Translations under genes and position numbers: made by a program | In this document: piece after piece, positions 59,501 through 64,000 of the stretch | Position numbering within the stretch: the stretch's first letter is position 1 | Layout of the letters: each line of letters begins with the position of its first letter | The notes under the pieces: model-generated | What the model was told of the DNA's origin: nothing | The model's input: only the letters and a program-made list of their open reading frames with translations | Database searches by the model: none | Assembly: GCF_014193285.1 (NCBI RefSeq) | Contig: NZ_JACHZE010000001.1 | Coordinates: forward strand, 682,001-746,000 | From: Atlantibacter sp. RC6 | GTDB lineage: Bacteria; Pseudomonadota; Gammaproteobacteria; Enterobacterales; Enterobacteriaceae | DNA length: 64,000 nucleotides | Direction: 5' to 3'

Positions 59501-59590
59501 ACGCCGGTGGTTTATCTGTTTTTCGACCGACTGCGACTGCGCTTTACGCGTCAACGTCGTGGAGGTGAAGCCATAACGACGAGTGAATAA
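56501..59590 (+). CDS. mdtC: Multidrug efflux RND pump subunit MdtC
   Basis: RND transporter of 1029 residues, partner of MdtB. The start is GTG (56501), directly after the mdtB stop, with GGGGAGG inside mdtB as Shine-Dalgarno. The proton-relay segment [19 protein letters not shown] and [20 protein letters not shown] are intact. The C-terminal tail ([14 protein letters not shown]) is diverged from E. coli. Confidence 0.96.
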   Translation: MRFYALFIYRPVATILLTLAVTLCGVLAFRLLPVAPLPQVDFPVIMVSASLPGASPETMASSVATPLERALGRIAGVNEMTSSSSLGSTRIILQFDFDRDINGAARDVQAAISAAQSLLPSGMPSRPTYRKANPSDAPIIILTLTSDTLSQGALYDFASTQLAQTIAQIDGVGDVDVGGSSLPAVRVDLNPQALFNQGVSLDAVRTAISDANVRRPQGALEDSDRRWQIQTNDELKTAAEYQPLIIHYHNGAAVKLQDVATVTDSVQDVRNAGMTNAKPAILLMIRKAPEANIIETVDRIRARVPELREIIPASIDLQIAQDRSPTIRASLEEVEQTLVISVALVILVVFLFLRSGRATFIPAIAVPVSLIGTFTAMYLCGFSLNNLSLMALTIATGFVVDDAIVVLENISRHLEAGVKPLQAALQGVREVGFTVLSMSLSLVAVFLPLLLMGGLPGRLFREFAVTLSVAIGISLVVSLTLTPMMCGWLLKASQPQSQPRKRGVGRLLTALQEGYAQSLQWVLRHTKLVGVVLLATIALNIWLYIAIPKTFFPEQDTGRLMGGIQADQSISFQAMRGKLEDFMKIIRDDPAVDNVTGFTGGSRVNSGMMFISLKPLGERHETSQQVIDRLRKKLAKEPGASLFLMAVQDIRVGGRQSNASYQYTLLSDDLAALREWEPKIRQVLAKLPQLADVNSDQQDNGAEMSLIYDRETMARLGISVQDANGLLNNAFGQRQISTIYQPLNQYKVVMQVDPRYTQDISALNQMFVINSDGKPIPLSSFAHWQPANAPLSVNHQGLSAASTIAFNLPTGVSLSEASDAIDRTMTSLGVPSTVRGSYAGTAQVFQDTMNSQVLLILAAIATVYIVLGILYESYVHPLTILSTLPSAGVGALLALELFGAPFSLIALIGIMLLIGIVKKNAIMMVDFAIEAQRKGDLSPEQAIFQACLLRFRPIMMTTLAALFGALPLVISSGDGAELRQPLGITIVGGLVMSQLLTLYTTPVVYLFFDRLRLRFTRQRRGGEAITTSE

Positions 59591-59593
59591 CCG

Positions 59594-61003
59594 ATGACGG
59601 AATTGCCCCAAAATGTGCGCTGGCAGTTGTGGATTGTGGCGTTTGGCTTCTTTATGCAAACGCTGGATACCACCATTGTGAACACTGCCCTCCCCGCAAT
59701 GGCACGGAGCCTTGGCGAAGATCCGCTGCACATGCATATGGTGATTGTCTCCTATGTGCTCACCGTAGCGGTGATGCTGCCCGCCAGCGGCTGGCTCGCC
59801 GACCGCGTGGGGGTGCGTAATATTTTCTTTAGCGCCATCGTACTGTTTACGCTTGGCTCGCTGTTTTGCGCCCAGGCCAGCACCCTGGACGGGCTGATTA
59901 TGGCGCGTGTGGTACAAGGGATCGGCGGCGCGATGATGGTGCCGGTAGGCAGGCTGACGGTGATGAAAATCGTGCCGCGCGAGCAGTATATGGCGGCCAT
60001 GACCTTTGTCACCCTGCCGGGGCAAATCGGCCCGCTGCTCGGCCCGGCGCTGGGCGGGATCCTGGTGGAATACGCCTCCTGGCACTGGATCTTTTTGATT
60101 AACCTGCCGGTGGGGATCGTCGGCGCGATTGCCACGCTGTGGCTGATGCCAAACTACACCATGCAAACCCGGCGCTTCGATTTCTCCGGCTTCCTGATGC
60201 TGGCCTTCGGGATGGCGGCGTTGACCCTGGCGCTGGACGGGCAAAAAACGCTCGGCATCTCTGTGGCCTGGATCGGGCTGATGGCGGCAGGCGGTTTACT
60301 GGCGCTGGCGCTGTATCTCAAACACGCCCGAGGCAACGAGCGGGCGCTGTTCAGGCTGGAACTGTTCCAGACGCCGAGTTTTTCCATCGGGCTGCTGGGC
60401 AGCCTGGTCGGGCGTATCGGCAGCGGGATGCTGCCGTTTATGACGCCGGTATTCCTGCAAATTGGCCTGGGATTTTCGCCGTTTCACGCCGGGTTAATGA
60501 TGATCCCGATGGTGCTGGGAAGCATGGGCATCAAGCGCATCGTGGTGCAGATCGTTAACCGCTTTGGCTACCGGCAGGTGTTGGTGTTTTCCACGCTTGC
60601 GCTGGCGCTGGTGACGCTGCTGTTTATGGGTACCGCGCTGCTGGGCTGGATTTGGGTATTGCCCGTGGTGCTGCTGTTGCAGGGTGTGGTCAACGCGGTG
60701 CGCTTCTCCACCATGAATACCCTGACGCTGAAAGACCTGCCTGACGCGCTCGCCAGCGGCGGCAACGGCCTGCTGTCGATGGTGATGCAGCTTTCCATGA
60801 GCCTCGGCGTGACCGTCGCCGGCTTGCTGCTCGGTGCGTTCGGCCATCAGCATCTGACGCCGGAGTCGGCGCACAGCGTGTTTCTTTATACCTATATCAG
60901 CATGGCGGTGATTATCGCGCTGCCCGCGCTGGTGTTTACCCGCGTTCCGGAAGACACCCGTAAAAACGAGGTGATCGCGCGCGGCAAAAGGAGTCAGAAA
61001 TGA
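59594..61003 (+). CDS. mdtD: Putative MFS exporter MdtD
   Basis: MFS (DHA2-like, 14-helix) protein of 469 residues encoded within the mdt-bae operon. The motif [19 protein letters not shown] begins it, with [26 protein letters not shown] and [29 protein letters not shown] further on. In E. coli MdtD is reported as an iron-citrate exporter rather than a drug pump. Its stop overlaps baeS by 4 bases (ATGA). Confidence 0.94.
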   Translation: MTELPQNVRWQLWIVAFGFFMQTLDTTIVNTALPAMARSLGEDPLHMHMVIVSYVLTVAVMLPASGWLADRVGVRNIFFSAIVLFTLGSLFCAQASTLDGLIMARVVQGIGGAMMVPVGRLTVMKIVPREQYMAAMTFVTLPGQIGPLLGPALGGILVEYASWHWIFLINLPVGIVGAIATLWLMPNYTMQTRRFDFSGFLMLAFGMAALTLALDGQKTLGISVAWIGLMAAGGLLALALYLKHARGNERALFRLELFQTPSFSIGLLGSLVGRIGSGMLPFMTPVFLQIGLGFSPFHAGLMMIPMVLGSMGIKRIVVQIVNRFGYRQVLVFSTLALALVTLLFMGTALLGWIWVLPVVLLLQGVVNAVRFSTMNTLTLKDLPDALASGGNGLLSMVMQLSMSLGVTVAGLLLGAFGHQHLTPESAHSVFLYTYISMAVIIALPALVFTRVPEDTRKNEVIARGKRSQK

Positions 61004-62406
61004 AGTTGTGGCGGCCCGGCATCACGGGAAAGCTGTTTCTGGCGATATTCGCCACCTGCATTTTATTGCTAATCACTATGCACTGGGCGGTGCGGTTTAG
61101 CTTCGAGCGCGGCTTTATTGATTACATTAAACACGGCAACGCCCAGCGTCTTGAACTGCTGAGCGACGCCCTGGGCGAGCAGTACGCCCTGCATGGCAAC
61201 TGGCACTTCTTACGCCACAACGACCGCTTTGTGTTTCAAATCCTGCGCTCGCTCGAACGGGATTCCGACGAGGAGCGTGGCCGCCCAAACGGCATGCCGC
61301 CCCACGGCTGGCGCACCCAGTTCTGGGTGGTGGATGAAAACCAGACCGTACTGGTCGGCCCGCGCTCGCCGGTGCCGCCGGATGGCATGCGCCGGGCGAT
61401 CACGGTGAATAATGCCAGCGTTGGCTGGGTGATCGCCTCGCCGGTGGAGCGCCTCACCCGCTCCACCGATATCAATTTTGATAAGCAGCAGCGGCGCACC
61501 AGTTGGCTGATTGTCGCGCTGTCAACGCTGCTGGCGGCGGCGGCGACGCTGCTGCTGGCGCGCGGCCTGCTGGCGCCGGTCAAACGGCTGGTGGAAGGTA
61601 CCCACCAATTGGCGGCCGGGAATTTCTCTACACGCGTGGCCACTAACAGCCAGGATGAACTGGGCAAACTGGCCCAGGACTTTAACCAGCTCGCCAGTAC
61701 GCTGGAGAAAAACCAACAGATGCGTCGTGACTTTATGGCGGACATTTCCCATGAACTGCGGACCCCGCTGGCGGTACTGCGCGGGGAGCTGGAGGCGATT
61801 CAGGACGGTGTGCGCCAGTTTACCCCGGAGTCGGTGGCATCGCTTCAGGCGGAAGTGGGCACTCTCACCAAGCTGGTGGACGATTTGCACCAGCTTTCGC
61901 TCTCCGACGAAGGCGCGCTGGCGTACCAGAAAGCACCGGTGGATATCGTCAACCTGCTGGAAGTGGCGGCAGGCGCGTTCCGCGAACGTTTTGCGGCGCG
62001 TGGGCTGACGATCGCGCTGTCGTTACCCGATCATGCAGTGGTGTTTGGCGACGGCGATCGCCTGATGCAACTGTTTAATAATCTGCTGGAAAATAGCCTG
62101 CGCTATACCGACGCGGGCGGCGGATTGCAGATCCACGGGCGCATCGAGGCTCACACCCTGACGCTGGCGTTTTCCGACAGCGCCCCCGGCGTGACCGATG
62201 ATCAGCTCGGCAAGCTGTTTGAGCGCTTCTATCGCGCCGAAGGATCGCGCAACCGCGCCAGCGGCGGCTCCGGGCTGGGCCTGGCGATCTGCGCCAATAT
62301 CGTCGCCGCCCATAACGGCACGCTGCGCGCCGACCACTCACCATCAGGGGGGATTCGCGTTACTGTATCGCTACCCCTCGACGACGAATTACCGAGAGAC
62401 GCATGA
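61000..62406 (+). CDS. baeS: Envelope-stress sensor histidine kinase BaeS
   Basis: Inner-membrane kinase of 468 residues. Two helices (about 12-30 and 168-188) bracket a periplasmic sensor, then HAMP (190-242), the phospho-acceptor His251 in [13 protein letters not shown], and ATPase boxes N ([14 protein letters not shown]), F and G ([13 protein letters not shown]). It phosphorylates BaeR in response to spheroplasting, indole and some metals in E. coli. Overlaps mdtD and baeR by 4 bases each. Confidence 0.96.
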   Translation: MKLWRPGITGKLFLAIFATCILLLITMHWAVRFSFERGFIDYIKHGNAQRLELLSDALGEQYALHGNWHFLRHNDRFVFQILRSLERDSDEERGRPNGMPPHGWRTQFWVVDENQTVLVGPRSPVPPDGMRRAITVNNASVGWVIASPVERLTRSTDINFDKQQRRTSWLIVALSTLLAAAATLLLARGLLAPVKRLVEGTHQLAAGNFSTRVATNSQDELGKLAQDFNQLASTLEKNQQMRRDFMADISHELRTPLAVLRGELEAIQDGVRQFTPESVASLQAEVGTLTKLVDDLHQLSLSDEGALAYQKAPVDIVNLLEVAAGAFRERFAARGLTIALSLPDHAVVFGDGDRLMQLFNNLLENSLRYTDAGGGLQIHGRIEAHTLTLAFSDSAPGVTDDQLGKLFERFYRAEGSRNRASGGSGLGLAICANIVAAHNGTLRADHSPSGGIRVTVSLPLDDELPRDA

Positions 62407-63125
62407 CAGAGCTACCGATAGATGAAAACACGCCACGCATTCTGATCGTGGAAGACGAGCCCAAGCTGGGGCAACTGTTAATCGACTATCTGCGGGCGGC
62501 AGGCTATGCGCCGACGCTGATCGATCATGGCGACAAGGTGCTGAATTATGTGCGCCAGACGCCGCCGTCGCTGATCCTGCTGGATTTGATGCTGCCCGGC
62601 GTCGACGGGCTGACGCTGTGCCGGGAAATCCGCCGCTTTTCCGAAGTGCCGATTGTCATGGTCACCGCCAAAATCGAAGAGATTGACCGGCTGCTGGGGC
62701 TGGAAATCGGCGCGGATGATTACATCTGCAAACCCTACAGCCCACGGGAAGTGGTGGCGCGGGTGAAAACTATTCTGCGCCGCTGCAAGCCGCAAAAAGA
62801 GCTGGCGAAACAGGATGCCGAAAGCCCGCTGGTGGTGGATGAAGGGCGCTTCCAGGCAAGCTGGCGCAAAAAAGTCTTAGACCTGACGCCCGCTGAATTC
62901 CGGCTGCTTAAAACCCTGTCTCACGAGCCGGGCAAAGTGTTTTCCCGCGAACAGTTGCTGAACCAGCTGTATGACGATTACCGGGTGGTGACTGACCGCA
63001 CCATCGATAGCCATATCAAAAACCTGCGCCGCAAGTTGGAAGCCCTTGACGAAGAGCAGTCATTTATCCGCGCGGTGTATGGCGTGGGATATCGCTGGGA
63101 AGCGGATGCCTGTCGTTTAATGTAA
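62403..63125 (+). CDS. baeR: Response regulator BaeR (OmpR family)
   Basis: DNA-binding response regulator of 240 residues. The receiver domain has the acidic pocket EDE (about 17-19), phospho-acceptor Asp61 in LLDLMLPG and Lys in KPYSPREVV; the C-terminal winged helix contains [26 protein letters not shown] and [16 protein letters not shown]. It activates the operon in which it lies. Last gene of the operon. Confidence 0.97.
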   Translation: MTELPIDENTPRILIVEDEPKLGQLLIDYLRAAGYAPTLIDHGDKVLNYVRQTPPSLILLDLMLPGVDGLTLCREIRRFSEVPIVMVTAKIEEIDRLLGLEIGADDYICKPYSPREVVARVKTILRRCKPQKELAKQDAESPLVVDEGRFQASWRKKVLDLTPAEFRLLKTLSHEPGKVFSREQLLNQLYDDYRVVTDRTIDSHIKNLRRKLEALDEEQSFIRAVYGVGYRWEADACRLM

Positions 63126-63141
63126 TTATTATCTGATGACC

Positions 63142-63163
63142 GCCCACGAACAGTGGGCTTTTA
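63142..63163 (+). terminator. Terminator after baeR
   Basis: GCCCAC / GTGGGC with a GAACA loop followed by TTTTA, 17 nt after the baeR stop. The DNA becomes markedly AT-rich right after this point. Confidence 0.8.
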
Positions 63164-63314
63164 CGTTAAATATAGGTATCGACATTAGTTTACGTATCAA
63201 ATTACACATAATATTTTCGCTATAACATTTGAACTGATTGTACAATATGAGTCTATTCACACTTATCATAATAGATGACAGGAATAATAAACTAAATTTG
63301 GCAAGGAGGTTGAA

Positions 63315-63839
63315 ATGCAACAACTGCGGAAAGGTGGATTACGTTTATTGACGACTGGAGAAATTCAGCTTGCATCAACAGTGTTCAGGTACTGTATTCA
63401 ATATCACAAAGTCTGGATACATTTCGAGAGCTATTTACCTTTTAATTTACAAAATCTTGACACTGCGATGACCCCTAATGGAGAAATATGGTTTCAGGAC
63501 AAAGTTTATAGAGATGACTACTCTATAAGTGGTCCGGATCTACAGCATATATTCATACACGAAATGATGCATGTTTATCAGCAACAAAGAGGGATGTTTG
63601 TGCGGACTCGTGGTTTATTTTCGTGGGCTGCAGATTATTTTTATGACTTAACGAAAAAGAATCTATCTCATTACTCTATGGAACAGCAAGCATGTATAAT
63701 CGCTGACTATTGGTTACTATTACAATATGGATTTAATAAATATAGTTATTTGATAAAATATAAAGATTACAATCCCGCTGAGAACGTCAAAGATTTGATA
63801 AAAAAATATCAGCAAGTTATACAAGGCATCACTGTATGA
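63315..63839 (+). CDS. HExxH metallopeptidase-like protein, putative secreted effector
   Basis: Protein of 174 residues with no signal peptide. The zincin motif HEMMH lies at residues 82-86, with a Glu (Glu123, in SMEQQACIIADYW) as likely third zinc ligand. The layout TTGEIQLASTVF, AMTPNGEIWF, then HExxH resembles metallopeptidase domains found at the C-terminus of VgrG/Rhs proteins of type VI systems, here as a free protein. AAGGAGG is 5 nt ahead of the ATG. Base composition and codon use are far more AT-rich than neighbours, suggesting transfer. It overlaps the next gene by 4 bases. The effector role is an inference. Confidence 0.75.
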   Translation: MQQLRKGGLRLLTTGEIQLASTVFRYCIQYHKVWIHFESYLPFNLQNLDTAMTPNGEIWFQDKVYRDDYSISGPDLQHIFIHEMMHVYQQQRGMFVRTRGLFSWAADYFYDLTKKNLSHYSMEQQACIIADYWLLLQYGFNKYSYLIKYKDYNPAENVKDLIKKYQQVIQGITV

Positions 63840-64000
63840 AAGTAGCGATGATTATATTATGTCTTATTCTGGTCGGATGTGGTTCCGGCGATAGATTAGC
63901 ATTCAGCGAACAAGGAGCGGCTTCGATTAATGAAAATTTATTATGTATTAACGCTAAAAATGGAGATGTTTTAAGCTTTTATTCTCTCAGTTCGTCCATA
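63836..64000 (+). CDS. Lipoprotein, putative immunity protein (3' truncated by window end)
   Basis: The frame opens at the ATG overlapping the previous stop (ATGA) and stays open to the last base, 55 codons. It begins MKVAMIILCLILVGCGSGD: a short signal with the lipobox LVGC, so Cys15 should be lipidated and Asp at +5 leaves no clear Lol retention. The text after the lipobox (GDRLAFSEQ, then NENLLCINAKNGDVLSFYSLSSS) resembles a family of small periplasmic lipoproteins annotated as putative T6SS immunity proteins, as I recall it. Position right behind the metallopeptidase fits an immunity role. Confidence 0.7.
   Translation, partial: MKVAMIILCLILVGCGSGDRLAFSEQGAASINENLLCINAKNGDVLSFYSLSSSI

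Noticed and set aside
1-64000. tRNA, rRNA, insertion sequence, integrase or prophage signatures
   Set aside because: None was seen in either strand; all large frames are accounted for by the genes listed.

Overview
The window is chromosomal DNA of an enterobacterium (order Enterobacterales, GC-rich, close to the Enterobacter/Kosakonia/Klebsiella group; the species cannot be fixed from the sequence alone). Almost every gene has a recognisable E. coli K-12 counterpart in conserved local order, and the sRNA rybB is present almost unchanged. No tRNA, rRNA, CRISPR array, transposase or prophage genes were found.

Layout. (1) 1-4431: the arginine ABC importer genes artP(partial)-artI-artQ-artM, then artJ behind a tandem ARG-box operator, then about 700 bp of non-coding DNA made of two inverted, diverged copies of a roughly 260-bp structured element. 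(2) 4432-13284: rlmC, ybjO, the putrescine importer potFGHI and the ybjC-nfsA-rimK-ybjN cluster, all on the minus strand. (3) 13481-23211: grxA, ybjM, ybjL, sigma-E driven rybB, rcdA, ybjJ-ybjI, mdfA, ybjG, deoR, dacC. (4) 23471-28493: gstB, yliI, bssR, a LysR-type regulator and a 60-aa ORF that are not part of the K-12 order, and rimO. (5) 28534-36987: the glutathione importer with its peptidase (iaaA-gsiABCD) and moeA-moeB. (6) 36984-42037: a LacI-type regulator divergent from an MFS transporter and a GH31 glycosidase, probably a self-contained sugar-uptake cassette. (7) 42075-63125: asmA-dcd-udk, dgcE, alkA, yegD, a HigB/HigA-like toxin-antitoxin pair, and the multidrug efflux/envelope stress operon mdtABCD-baeSR. 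(8) 63315-64000: an AT-rich island start with an HExxH metallopeptidase-like protein overlapping a truncated lipoprotein gene; this looks like an effector/immunity pair.

Large scale. Genes that sit near 0.86-0.90 Mb in E. coli K-12 (art to moeB) join directly, through the sugar cassette, to genes that sit near 2.14-2.16 Mb (asmA to baeR). The orientations at the join are what a single inversion across the replication terminus would give.

The parts most worth a second look are the paired inverted element between artJ and rlmC, the metallopeptidase/lipoprotein pair after baeR, the sugar cassette at the synteny junction, and the toxin-antitoxin pair that occupies the yegD-mdtA gap.
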